Part shown: positions 1 to 6,729 of the stretch, piece after piece
How the letters are laid out: each line of letters starts with the position of its first letter
How positions within the stretch are numbered: the first letter of the stretch is position 1
Assembly: GCA_015493675.1 (NCBI GenBank)
Contig: WGCR01000194.1
Span: 1 to 8,373, forward strand
Origin: Anaerolineae bacterium
Lineage (GTDB): Bacteria > Chloroflexota > Anaerolineae > J102
Direction: 5' to 3'
DNA: 8,373 bases
Translations under genes and position numbers: made by a program
The notes under the pieces: generated by a model
Databases searched by the model: none
Told to the model about the DNA's origin: nothing
Seen by the model: the letters and a program-made list of their open reading frames with translations, nothing else

Positions 1-71
1 ACAGACTCTAAATTCCTGTTGATCCGATTGCTTTTTGACCTCCGGAACCCCACAAAATCCGGTTGGGGCTG

Positions 72-106
72 AAAAAAAGGGCGGTCGTCAACTGACAATC
101 GCCCTT
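72..106 (-). terminator. Rho-independent terminator of the GEVED-domain gene
   Basis: Read on the minus strand, AAGGGCG (106-100) and CGCCCTT (83-77) form a 7-bp GC-rich stem. A run of T follows at once (the A run at 72-78 on the + strand). The intervening 16 bases contain a further GTCA/TGAC complementarity. The hairpin starts about 22 bases after the stop codon of the minus-strand gene, which is where an intrinsic terminator is expected. No coding or other signal was found in bases 1-71. Confidence 0.8.
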
Positions 107-128
107 CGCTATGGAAGCGGTATGAGGA

Positions 129-1814
129 TCAGCTGCCCGGAACCAAAGTGAAATCGAATTCCCCGACATGATTGGAGAAAGCGGACAGGATGTCGCCGCC
201 GTAGTTGTCTGTGACAGCGGCCCGCACGTAATAATAGTAGTTCTGGCTGGCATTGCCGACAGCGCCAGAATCGATATGGGTCACATCTGCCGGGACGAAG
301 GGGCCGTCAATAGTCGTTAGCAACGTAGCGGTGGGAGCCTGGTAGGGCGACGTATCTCGATAGATGTAGTAGCGATTGACGGTGATGGGATTGCCTGCGA
401 TGTCCGTTTGGACGTGCGGCCATGAAAGTTTTGCATTCACTGTGTTGGTAATTGCAATACTCAGGATGGGGGCCTGGGGTTCGGTGGGCAAGGAGGTCAG
501 CACGAAGGAGGTGTCCCAGGAGCCTTCTTCCTGAGTCTCGATAGGCTCGCCGTCTATGTATGGATCATTGATCTTGGGAGCGTCAGGGATGAAAATGCGG
601 ACGGCATCGTCATTCCACTCAGGTTTTCGGGTTTTCCATCCCCACAGATATTGTTGGGGCGGCTCATTGCCCGGATAGATCGCAGAAATACTGAGCCAAT
701 AAATGTGATCGCCGGGATTCTGAATGAACCATTCCTCCGGAGGAATTTTGTATTCGTAGTAAAAGCAGGTGTCGGGAGACTGCATCGTCGTGTAATTATC
801 GCAGCCCGCTGCTTTTTCATTGACATCTGACAGATTCACGATGCTGTCCCAGATAAGCTCTAGGGGATGGCTGAAAGGATCTTCCGGAGGATTGGCGGGC
901 ACATCTGTCCAGATGCCGATGTGGAATTGCGTCGGCTGATATTGGGGAGGCGGCGGCCCGGGGGGGAATTCCTGGTCATACCATCCTTCATAAGAGCCCC
1001 ACCAGTGGATGTCTGTGATCGGGCGTTCATCGCGGCACTCCCAATCATCGGCTACAATAGGAAATCCGGGGTTTCCCTCGACGCCGTCACCGTAAATCGA
1101 CACTTCATCCCAGCCCCAATAACATTCGTCCTCCGGATTTTTTTTGGTGGGCGGTTGATCCCATTTGGTGAACTCAATGTACACCTGGTAATCTTCCACC
1201 TCTCCTACAGGGCCAGGGCCGTCTGGCATCATGCCGCCGCCGTCGCTCAGGCGGAAGCGGGCGTATGTCTGCCCGCGACTGGCTCCTGCCGGTATATCGA
1301 AGCACAAGATATTGCTGCCCGCAAGTAACGGTTGACTGGTGTTGTTCCAAAGATGTTCGTGCGGTTCCCACATGCCATTGGCATTGAAGTCGATCCAGCC
1401 ATCGAGAAAGGCTCCCTGAACGCCTGCCGTGTTGGTCAGGGTGGCGTCGATGCAGGTTTGCAATCCCGGAATCAATGCCGATTGAAAGGTGATGCCATCT
1501 TCATCGTCGCTGCCATCCAGAACATCATCCCCATCAGCCGGAAGCGTGGGTTGTCCATCCGGGTCCGAATCAACGGTCGGTCCCAGGGAAAAGCCGGGAA
1601 GAATCAAGTGATGCGCGCCGTTGAAAGCCATCGTGGTGGAATAGGGCGGTTCGGGTGCATCTCCCCAATCTTCTCCCTCCTGCGCCAGTGCATGATGCAT
1701 CAAAGCCAGTTGTGCGATGAGCGCCAATATGAGCAATGCCGCGAGTGCGCTGATAATTCCCAGGGCGCGTCGATTTACACCGCTGAGAAAGGGTGGCGGA
1801 TGCCGGTGCTTCAT
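129..1814 (-). CDS. Secreted GEVED-domain protein with FN3-like C-terminus, function unknown
   Basis: This is a 561-aa exported protein of unknown function. The ATG at 1814 was chosen because GGAGG lies 6 bases upstream and a signal peptide follows directly; an in-frame extension to 1970 would add 52 residues without a leader. The N-terminus is basic, then hydrophobic at about residues 18-40, with an ALA-Q cleavage site near 44/45. Residues 48-213 match the GEVED family: DWGDAP, VDSDPDGQP, DDEDG, GWIDFNANG, YARFRLS and GEVEDY occur in order, with Asp/Glu-rich stretches that may bind calcium. Residues 217-410 form a second domain with GWDE, VADDW and TDIHWWGSY, seen in some secreted bacterial and archaeal proteins. 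Residues 446-561 look like a fibronectin type III fold (YYIYRDTS, YYYYVRAAV), ending GEFDFTLVPGS. No catalytic motif, sortase signal or PEP-CTERM was seen. A surface or adhesive role is inference. It appears AT-richer than the suf genes, is transcribed away from them and ends in its own terminator. Confidence 0.87.
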   Translation of the reverse strand: MKHRHPPPFLSGVNRRALGIISALAALLILALIAQLALMHHALAQEGEDWGDAPEPPYSTTMAFNGAHHLILPGFSLGPTVDSDPDGQPTLPADGDDVLDGSDDEDGITFQSALIPGLQTCIDATLTNTAGVQGAFLDGWIDFNANGMWEPHEHLWNNTSQPLLAGSNILCFDIPAGASRGQTYARFRLSDGGGMMPDGPGPVGEVEDYQVYIEFTKWDQPPTKKNPEDECYWGWDEVSIYGDGVEGNPGFPIVADDWECRDERPITDIHWWGSYEGWYDQEFPPGPPPPQYQPTQFHIGIWTDVPANPPEDPFSHPLELIWDSIVNLSDVNEKAAGCDNYTTMQSPDTCFYYEYKIPPEEWFIQNPGDHIYWLSISAIYPGNEPPQQYLWGWKTRKPEWNDDAVRIFIPDAPKINDPYIDGEPIETQEEGSWDTSFVLTSLPTEPQAPILSIAITNTVNAKLSWPHVQTDIAGNPITVNRYYIYRDTSPYQAPTATLLTTIDGPFVPADVTHIDSGAVGNASQNYYYYVRAAVTDNYGGDILSAFSNHVGEFDFTLVPGS

Positions 1815-1941
1815 GATTTTCCTCCAGTGTATATTTAGTTGAACGTTGTGTGAGCGCCGATAAAATCTGTCAGCGCTTTGCCCGATAGTAAATTTGTGTA
1901 ATGAAAATGTGTTATTATTGAATTGTAGGATTGATAACATC

Positions 1942-1970
1942 AGTATAGCAGAAACCGGGAGGAAATTCAA
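1942..1970 (-). promoter_or_regulatory. Sigma-70-type promoter of the GEVED-domain gene
   Basis: On the minus strand, TTGAAT (1970-1965) is followed by a 17-base spacer and TATACT (1947-1942). The -10 is extended by TGC directly upstream. The predicted start near 1935 gives a leader of about 120 bases before the ATG at 1814. That leader has a weak 5-bp inverted repeat (AGCGC 1853-1857, GCGCT 1873-1877) and is otherwise AT-rich. Four of six -35 bases match the consensus, so the extended -10 probably carries the promoter. Confidence 0.6.
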
Positions 1971-2016
1971 TGGGGGCGCGGCGCTTCTTATTTTTCACTA
2001 TTTTCATAGGGAAAAT

Positions 2017-2045
2017 TTGACATTGTGATGCGAGCGTGCTATACT
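2017..2045 (+). promoter_or_regulatory. Sigma-70-type promoter of sufR
   Basis: A perfect -35 TTGACA (2017-2022) is separated by 17 bases from TATACT (2040-2045), which is extended by TGC at 2037-2039. The A/T tracts at about 1987-2016 could act as an UP element. Transcription should start near 2052, giving a leader of about 30 bases before the sufR ATG. This is the strongest promoter in the window and the only clear one for the + strand genes. Confidence 0.78.
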
Positions 2046-2094
2046 CCGGTCTCATCCACACCTGTTTCATGTCGATTTCCCTATGAGCACGCTC
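2032..2094. promoter_or_regulatory. 9-bp inverted repeat flanking the sufR start, possible operator
   Basis: GAGCGTGCT (2032-2040) overlaps the promoter spacer and first -10 base. Its exact reverse complement AGCACGCTC (2086-2094) covers the first codons of sufR, 45 bases away. The left arm lies upstream of the expected transcription start, so the arms cannot pair in that mRNA; paired protein-binding sites for autoregulation are more plausible. The right arm is constrained by coding, so chance is possible. The cyanobacterial SufR-type CAAC-N6-GTTG site was not seen here. Confidence 0.3.
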
Positions 2095-2775
2095 TATCAT
2101 CGTCTCGATGACTCCCCTCGCGGTCAGATCATCAAACTGTTGCAGCGCAACGGCTCCATGGACATCAAGGAGCTGCGCCGCGCTCTGGGCGTCAGCGATA
2201 CGGCCATCCGCCAGCAATTGCAGAATCTCCTGGCGGATGGGCTGATCGAGGCCACGCGGGCGCATTCGGGGGGACGCGGACGCCCGGGCAAAGTCTACGC
2301 CCTGACAGAGAACGTGCGCCATCTTTTCGCTTGCGAATGCGAGAACCTGGCCCTATCGCTCTATGATGAATTGTTGGCCGATCAGGGCCTGGAGGTGGTG
2401 CAGCGCCTGCTGGATCGGGTGGGAGAGCGCATGGCCGGGCAGTATCAGCACCAGATGCGCGGCCTGGCATTGCAGGAGCGGGTGAAAACTTTCTCGGCGT
2501 TGCTGGACGCCCGCGGCATCATGTCCGATACAAATGTCGAGGAGGACGTTATCCTCCTGCACGAATACAATTGCCCCTATCATGAACTGGCCGTCGCGCA
2601 TCAGGAGATCTGTGAGATGGAGCAGAAGATGCTCTCGCAGGTGCTGGATGCGGACGTCGAGCTGGTGGATCGCATCGTGGACGGGCATCATCGCTGCTCC
2701 TTCATCGTACGCCGCGAAGCGGCCCGGCAGGCATCGGAATCACACCATTCTGACATTCCGTCAGTGTCCCCATAA
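2083..2775 (+). CDS. sufR: SufR-like iron-sulfur-sensing transcriptional regulator
   Basis: This 230-aa DNA-binding regulator probably represses or tunes the suf genes according to cellular Fe-S status. Residues 10-60 form a winged helix-turn-helix (VSDTAIRQQLQNLLADGLIE), and the wing GRGRPGKVYALT lies at 65-75. The C-terminal half has C164 in NCPYH, C177 in QEIC and C205 in HHRC, spaced C-X12-C-X27-C, the layout of SufR proteins that bind a cluster through three cysteines. C84 and C86 lie in the linker. The length is normal for the family. The ATG at 2083 follows a strong promoter but has no Shine-Dalgarno sequence. A five-codon reading frame (ATG at 2069) ends on the TGA overlapping this start, so translation by coupling or a near-leaderless route is possible. 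It lies 200 bp upstream of sufC on the same strand, whereas cyanobacterial sufR is divergent from its operon. Assignment to the SufR branch is firm; the regulatory direction is inferred. Confidence 0.87.
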   Translation: MSTLYHRLDDSPRGQIIKLLQRNGSMDIKELRRALGVSDTAIRQQLQNLLADGLIEATRAHSGGRGRPGKVYALTENVRHLFACECENLALSLYDELLADQGLEVVQRLLDRVGERMAGQYQHQMRGLALQERVKTFSALLDARGIMSDTNVEEDVILLHEYNCPYHELAVAHQEICEMEQKMLSQVLDADVELVDRIVDGHHRCSFIVRREAARQASESHHSDIPSVSP

Positions 2776-2788
2776 CCTCTCAAACAAA

Positions 2789-2802
2789 CGAGTCGCAACT
2801 CG
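2789..2802. repeat. Small hairpin and 11-bp repeat copy, sufR-sufC gap
   Basis: CGAGT and ACTCG pair around the loop CGCA, and A2788-T2803 adds a sixth pair. The right half belongs to CGCAACTCGTA (2794-2804), which recurs exactly at 2930-2940 just before the sufC ribosome-binding site. No T run follows, so this is not a normal terminator. It could be a repeat remnant or half of a paired operator. Confidence 0.4.
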
Positions 2803-2834
2803 TAACTACTAAGGTCTCATCACCACTTTTTGCC

Positions 2835-2866
2835 ACGAAGACACGAAGGATAACGAAGACACGAAG
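2835..2866. repeat. ACGAAG-type direct repeat cluster
   Basis: A 14-bp unit, ACGAAGACACGAAG, occurs at 2835-2848 and again at 2853-2866, an 18-bp period. This gives four ACGAAG words in 32 bases. An inverted copy, CTTCGTG, follows at 2885-2891. Only two full units are present and there are no unique spacers, so it is not a CRISPR array. It resembles the short interspersed quasi-repeats of some Chloroflexota-like genomes; that comparison is from general knowledge. Confidence 0.7.
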
Positions 2867-2898
2867 TATTTTCTTTATTTTTCCCTTCGTGCCTTTTT
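2860..2898 (+). terminator. Candidate terminator after sufR
   Basis: CACGAAG (2860-2866) pairs with CTTCGTG (2885-2891), and CC-TTTTT follows. The 18-base AT-rich loop is long, and the stem can also form as 8 bp from the earlier copy (CACGAAGG 2842-2849 with CCTTCGTG 2884-2891). It may end or attenuate the sufR transcript before sufC. The hairpin is built from repeat words, so the terminator role is tentative. Confidence 0.4.
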
Positions 2899-2907
2899 GA
2901 GGTTTAA

Positions 2908-2940
2908 AGTTGGGTACGTTAGCAGTTACCGCAACTCGTA
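2908..2940. promoter_or_regulatory. Inverted repeat upstream of sufC, possible SufR operator
   Basis: AGTTG-GGTA (2908-2916) is complementary to TACC-G-CAACT (2927-2936) with one bulged G. A tighter palindrome, AGTT-N5-AACT, lies at 2924-2936. The site ends 15 bases before the sufC Shine-Dalgarno and contains the second CGCAACTCGTA copy. Position and symmetry suit a regulator site for sufCBD. No convincing -35/-10 pair was found in 2776-2975, so a separate sufC promoter is not shown. Confidence 0.3.
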
Positions 2941-2975
2941 GTATCATCTCATTTCAAAGGAGATTGTAATCTATT

Positions 2976-3800
2976 ATGACCGCAGTGCTTGAAGTGAAAG
3001 ACCTGCACGCCGCAGTTGAAGGCAAGGAAATCCTCAAAGGCGTGACGCTTACCATCCGCCAGGGCGAAGTGCACGCGCTCATGGGCCCGAATGGCTCGGG
3101 CAAGAGCACCCTGGGCTACGTCATCGCCGGACATCCGCATTATGAGGTTCTCAGTGGCGATATCCTCTTCAACGGCGAAAGCATCCTGGATCTGGCCCCC
3201 GATGAGCGGGCCAAGCTGGGCATTTTCCTGGCATTTCAATATCCCGTGGCCATTCCCGGCGTCAGTTTCGCCAATTTCTTGCGGGCCGCAGTCAGCAGCG
3301 TGCGCGGCTACAAGGATCGAGCCAAAGAGGAGATGGCGCGCACCGGCCAGCTCAGAGAAGTGGGGTCAGAACTGATGCCCATGCGCGAGTTTCGCAAAGA
3401 GCTCTTCGAGAAGATGGACCGCTACAACGTGGATCGGGCCTTTGCCCGCCGTTACCTGAATGACGGCTTCAGCGGCGGCGAGAAGAAGCGGGGCGAGGTG
3501 CTGCAAATGGCCATGCTCCAGCCCAAGATCGCCATCCTGGATGAGAGCGACTCGGGCCTGGACATCGATGCCCTGCGCGTGGTCTCCGACGGCATCAACA
3601 AACTGGTGGCCGGGGGCATGGGCGCACTGCTCATCACCCATTATCAGCGCATTCTCGATTACGTGAAGCCCGAGAAAGTCAGCGTCTTCTACGATGGTCG
3701 CGTCGTGCTTACCGGCGGGCCCGAGGTGGCTGAAATGCTGGAAGAGAATGGCTATGGCTGGATCGAAAATCATCTGGCCGAACTGGCTGCCCGGCAATAA
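2976..3800 (+). CDS. sufC: Fe-S cluster assembly ATPase SufC
   Basis: SufC is the cytoplasmic ABC-type ATPase of the SufBCD scaffold; ATP binding drives rearrangement of SufB-SufD during cluster assembly. The 274-aa protein has every nucleotide-binding element in order: Walker A GPNGSGKST at 37-45, Q-loop Q88, signature FSGGEKKR at 165-172, Walker B IAILDE at 185-190, D-loop SGLD at 193-196 and switch H222. It has no membrane segment, as expected. It is longer than the roughly 250 residues of E. coli SufC; most of the excess lies at about 112-140 (KDRAKEEMARTGQLREVGSE), just before the MREFRKELFEKM helix. AAAGGAGA at 2956-2963 precedes the ATG, with GGAG 13 bases away, slightly far but workable. 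sufB follows after 21 bases, so the two are surely co-transcribed. Identification is firm. Confidence 0.97.
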   Translation: MTAVLEVKDLHAAVEGKEILKGVTLTIRQGEVHALMGPNGSGKSTLGYVIAGHPHYEVLSGDILFNGESILDLAPDERAKLGIFLAFQYPVAIPGVSFANFLRAAVSSVRGYKDRAKEEMARTGQLREVGSELMPMREFRKELFEKMDRYNVDRAFARRYLNDGFSGGEKKRGEVLQMAMLQPKIAILDESDSGLDIDALRVVSDGINKLVAGGMGALLITHYQRILDYVKPEKVSVFYDGRVVLTGGPEVAEMLEENGYGWIENHLAELAARQ

Positions 3801-3821
3801 TTCGATACAGGAGACAGAAAC

Positions 3822-5240
3822 ATGGCAACAGAAGCTGATCGTAAAGCGCTGGAAGGATTGAAAGATGAGTATGAATACGGGTGGAAGTCGGAGACGGAAT
3901 ATGCCTATATCGCCCGCAAGGGGCTGGATCATGCTGTGGTCGATCAAATCTCCGATTTGAAGGAAGAGCCCGACTGGATGCGGGAATTCCGCCACAAGTC
4001 TCTGGATATCTTCCTCTCCAAGCCCATGCCCAACTGGGGCCCGGACTTGAGCGAAATCGATTTCGACGATATTTATTACTACATCAAGCCCACCGAGGAA
4101 GAAAGCTCCGGCGACTGGGATGACGTGCCCGCGTACATCCGCGACACCTTCGATCGACTGGGCGTGCCCGAGGCCGAGCGCAAGTTCCTGGCCGGGCTGG
4201 GCGCGCAGTTCGAGTCCGAGATGGTGTATCATTCCTTGAAAAAGGAATGGGAGAAACTGGGCGTCATCTTCCTCAGCATCGAGGATGGCCTCAAGCATCA
4301 CCCCGATCTCTTTCGTGAATACTTCGCCACTGTGGTGCCTCCCACCGACAATAAATTTGCGGCTCTGAACAGCGCCGTGTGGTCGGGCGGCTCATTCATC
4401 TATGTGCCCCCGGGCGTCAAGCTGGATATCCCCTTGCAGGCCTATTTCCGCATCAATGCCGAGGCCGTGGGCCAGTTTGAGCGCACCATGATTATCGTGG
4501 ATGAAGGCGCCAGCATTCACTACATCGAGGGCTGCACCGCGCCTATCTACGACAAAAACAGCCTGCACAGCGGCGTCATCGAGATCATCGTCAAGAAAAA
4601 CGGGCGTATGCGGTACACCACCGTGCAGAACTGGTCCAATAACGTCTTCAATCTGGTCACCCAGCGGGCGCTGGCTTACGAAGGCGCCACCATGGAATGG
4701 GTGGACAGCAATCTCGGCTCCCGCATCACCATGAAATATCCGGCCGTGATTATGCTGGGTGAGCGCGCCCATGGCGAGGTGCTGAGCATGGCTTTTGCCG
4801 GCAAGGGCCAGGTGCAGGATGCGGGCGGCAAGGTGATCCACGCCGCGCCCAACACCTCCTCCAAAATTATCTCCAAATCCATCAGCAAGGATGGCGGTCG
4901 GGCCTCGTATCGGGGCCTGCTGAAGGTGACGCCCGGCGCGCATGGCTCCAAATCACAGGTGGTCTGCGATGCGCTCCTGCTCGATCCCGATTCCCGCTCC
5001 GACACCTATCCCTATATCGAGATCGCCGAGGATGATGTGGAGGTTGGACATGAGGCGTCGGTAAGCAAGATCAATGAAGAGCAGCTTTTCTACCTCATGA
5101 GCCGCGGCATCAGCGAAGACGAGGCCACCAGCATGATCGTGGGCGGTTTCATCGAGCCCCTGGTCAAGGAGCTGCCCATGGAATACGCGGTGGAGCTCAA
5201 CCGCCTCATCCAATTGCAAATGGAAGGAAGCATCGGCTAA
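3822..5240 (+). CDS. sufB: Fe-S cluster assembly scaffold SufB
   Basis: SufB is the main scaffold subunit of SufBC2D, receiving sulfur from the SufS relay and building the nascent cluster. The 472-aa protein is close to the family length (E. coli about 495). Landmarks are NKFAALNSAVWSGGSFIYVPPGV at 177-199, EGASIHYIEGCTAP at 228-241 with C238, QNWSNNVFNLVTQRA at 269-283, the β-helix core, and SQVVCDALLLD with C382. C382 and the H410-E411 pair in EVGHEASVSKI sit where the E. coli catalytic C405 and H433-E434 lie. The C-terminal helices (FYLMSRGISEDEATSMIVGGFIEPL) contact SufC. The N-terminal cysteine cluster of enterobacterial SufB is absent. AGGAG at 3809-3813, 8 bases before the ATG, supports the start. 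sufC lies 21 bp upstream; a palindrome-bearing 124-bp gap separates sufD. Confidence 0.97.
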   Translation: MATEADRKALEGLKDEYEYGWKSETEYAYIARKGLDHAVVDQISDLKEEPDWMREFRHKSLDIFLSKPMPNWGPDLSEIDFDDIYYYIKPTEEESSGDWDDVPAYIRDTFDRLGVPEAERKFLAGLGAQFESEMVYHSLKKEWEKLGVIFLSIEDGLKHHPDLFREYFATVVPPTDNKFAALNSAVWSGGSFIYVPPGVKLDIPLQAYFRINAEAVGQFERTMIIVDEGASIHYIEGCTAPIYDKNSLHSGVIEIIVKKNGRMRYTTVQNWSNNVFNLVTQRALAYEGATMEWVDSNLGSRITMKYPAVIMLGERAHGEVLSMAFAGKGQVQDAGGKVIHAAPNTSSKIISKSISKDGGRASYRGLLKVTPGAHGSKSQVVCDALLLDPDSRSDTYPYIEIAEDDVEVGHEASVSKINEEQLFYLMSRGISEDEATSMIVGGFIEPLVKELPMEYAVELNRLIQLQMEGSIG

Positions 5241-5246
5241 AAGAAA

Positions 5247-5347
5247 AGGTGCGACGCACCTGAAGCAGCCGCCAGCCAGCGCCTGAACGCTATCTTCGGC
5301 ACGGCCTTGCAGCCGCAAGAACGGCGGGATGGAGGTGCGTCGCACCT
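5247..5347 (+). repeat. Paired 15-bp palindromes in the sufB-sufD gap
   Basis: AGGTGCGACGCACCT (5247-5261) and AGGTGCGTCGCACCT (5333-5347) are each near-perfect palindromes and exact reverse complements of each other. In RNA each can form a 6-bp hairpin with a 3-base loop, or the two can join in a 15-bp duplex enclosing 71 bases. Inside are CTTGC-AGCC-GCAAG (5306-5319) and AGCG/CGCT (5278-5281, 5288-5291). The second copy ends 6 bases before the sufD Shine-Dalgarno (GAGG, 5354-5357) without covering it. No T run follows, so this is not a standard terminator. It could be a REP-like element or a co-opted RNA structure affecting sufB/sufD stability or translation. Confidence 0.8.
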
Positions 5348-5364
5348 AACCCAGAGGAACACCT

Positions 5365-6684
5365 ATGACAACAATGACGAAATCAAAAGAAAAAATATCG
5401 GTCGCCGCGGTGCGGCGGCTCAGCAAACGTTACAACGAGCCCGAATGGCTGCGATTCGCCCGGCTCATCGCCTGGGAGACCTTCGAATCGTTACCCTGGC
5501 CCACCTACAAAGAAGAAACCTGGCGGCGCACCCGTCTCACCGGCTTCAACCTGGCGGATTATCATCTGCCTGCCGCAGACGCCGCCCGGTTCCCCTCTCG
5601 TCAGGCTTTGCCCGAACATTTGCGCCAGGAGCTGGAGAAGATCGACAGCGCCGGCGTGCTCATCCTGCAGGATGGAGCGCTGATTTATCGGGAGCTGGAC
5701 GATGCTCTGGTGGAGAAGGGCGTCCGTTTCACCGATCTGCGCAGCGCCCTGCAAGAGGACGCCGAGCTGGTGCAGGTGCACCTCAGCGCACTGGTGCGGG
5801 CGAAGGAGAATAAATTCACAGCCCTGCACTACGCTTTGTGGCAAAATGGCGCGTTTCTCTATGCGCCTCGCAACGTCGTCATCGAAAAGCCCTTGCAGGT
5901 GCTCGTCATACAAGGCGAAGGCCTGGCCGGATTGCATCACAGCCTGCTGGTTGGTGAAGAAAACAGCGAAGCTGTCGTCGTCGAAGATTTTGTCGGCGCC
6001 CGGCAGGGCATGAGTGACAGCGTGGCCGAGATATTCGTCAAACAGGCGGCCCGCCTGCACTATCTGCGCCTGCAAAATCTGGACGAGACCGCGTGGAATT
6101 TCACCACCCAGCGCGCCTCCGTGGGCCGCGATGCTCTCTACCGTCAGCTTCAGGCCAGTTGGGGCAGCAAACTCAGCAAGGTCTGGATTGATCTGGATAT
6201 GGATGAGCCGGGCGGGCATGGCGAGCTGCTGGGGCTTTATTTCCCACAGGATCGCCAGCATCTGGATCACCATACCAATCAAAATCACAAAGAACCCCGC
6301 TGCACCAGCGACCTGTTGTTCAAAGGAGCGCTGGAGGATCACGCCCGCTCGGTGTATCAGGGCATGATCCACGTGCTGCACGACGCCCAACGCACCGACG
6401 CCTACCAGAAGAACGACAATCTCCTGCTTAGCAATCACGCCCGCGCCGATTCCATCCCGGGCCTGGAGATCTCGGCCGATGATGTGCGCTGCACTCATGG
6501 CGCCACCAGCGCCAAAGTGCCGGAGGAGTACATCTTCTATCTCATGGCCCGCGGCCTTTCCCGCCAGACCGCCAAGCGCATGATCGTGCAGGGCTTCTTC
6601 GAAGAAGTCATCAACCGCGTGCCTGTGCCCGGCGTGCGCGCCAAGCTGGAAGCAGAAATCGCCCACCGCGTTGGAATCGAGTAA
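5365..6684 (+). CDS. sufD: Fe-S cluster assembly scaffold SufD
   Basis: SufD is the paralogue of SufB that pairs with it and SufC in the cytoplasmic SufBC2D complex; it is needed for iron acquisition and cluster formation. The 439-aa protein is close to family length (E. coli 423). An N-terminal helical region includes FESLPWPTYKEETWRRT at 40-56. The β-helix follows, with NKFTALHYALWQNGAFLYAPRNVVIEKPLQV at 149-179. LDHHTNQNHKEPRCTSDLLFKG at 300-321 and DDVRCTHGATSAKV at 372-385 are family signatures. C376 and H378 match the E. coli C358-x-H360 pair at the SufB-SufD interface. The C-terminal FYLMARGLSRQTAKRMIVQGFF helix binds SufC. GAGG at 5354-5357, 7 bases upstream, supports the ATG at 5365 over a second Met three codons later. 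A strong hairpin begins 5 bases after the stop. Identification is firm. Confidence 0.96.
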   Translation: MTTMTKSKEKISVAAVRRLSKRYNEPEWLRFARLIAWETFESLPWPTYKEETWRRTRLTGFNLADYHLPAADAARFPSRQALPEHLRQELEKIDSAGVLILQDGALIYRELDDALVEKGVRFTDLRSALQEDAELVQVHLSALVRAKENKFTALHYALWQNGAFLYAPRNVVIEKPLQVLVIQGEGLAGLHHSLLVGEENSEAVVVEDFVGARQGMSDSVAEIFVKQAARLHYLRLQNLDETAWNFTTQRASVGRDALYRQLQASWGSKLSKVWIDLDMDEPGGHGELLGLYFPQDRQHLDHHTNQNHKEPRCTSDLLFKGALEDHARSVYQGMIHVLHDAQRTDAYQKNDNLLLSNHARADSIPGLEISADDVRCTHGATSAKVPEEYIFYLMARGLSRQTAKRMIVQGFFEEVINRVPVPGVRAKLEAEIAHRVGIE

Positions 6685-6689
6685 AATTG

Positions 6690-6729
6690 GATAGTGGGCA
6701 GTGGATATTGGATATTCTTGCCCGCTATC
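6690..6729 (+). repeat. 11-bp hairpin immediately after sufD
   Basis: GATAGTGGGCA (6690-6700) pairs with TGCCCGCTATC (6719-6729) across 11 positions, ten Watson-Crick and one U-G (6695/6724), around an 18-base loop. There is no T run after it. It may protect or define the 3' end of the sufCBD message rather than terminate by the classical route. Its left arm is also the outer arm of the large nested repeat, so the two foldings exclude each other. Confidence 0.6.

Noticed and set aside
867..1838. Plus-strand open frames inside the GEVED-domain gene (867-1328, 1332-1838)
   Set aside because: They are antisense to a gene with clear domains, signal peptide, promoter and terminator, and have no convincing ribosome site or motif.
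1815..1970. In-frame 52-residue N-terminal extension of the GEVED-domain gene starting at 1970
   Set aside because: It would bury the signal peptide, overlap the gene's own promoter and ignore the GGAGG placed just before the ATG at 1814.
2835..2891. CRISPR-like array from ACGAAGACACGAAG repeats
   Set aside because: There are only two 14-bp units with a 4-base separation, no unique spacers and no cas genes.
2776..2975. Dedicated sigma-70 promoter for sufC
   Set aside because: TTGAGG (2897) and TAGTAT (2939) are not correctly spaced, and no other -35/-10 pair scored well by eye; a promoter of another class is not excluded.
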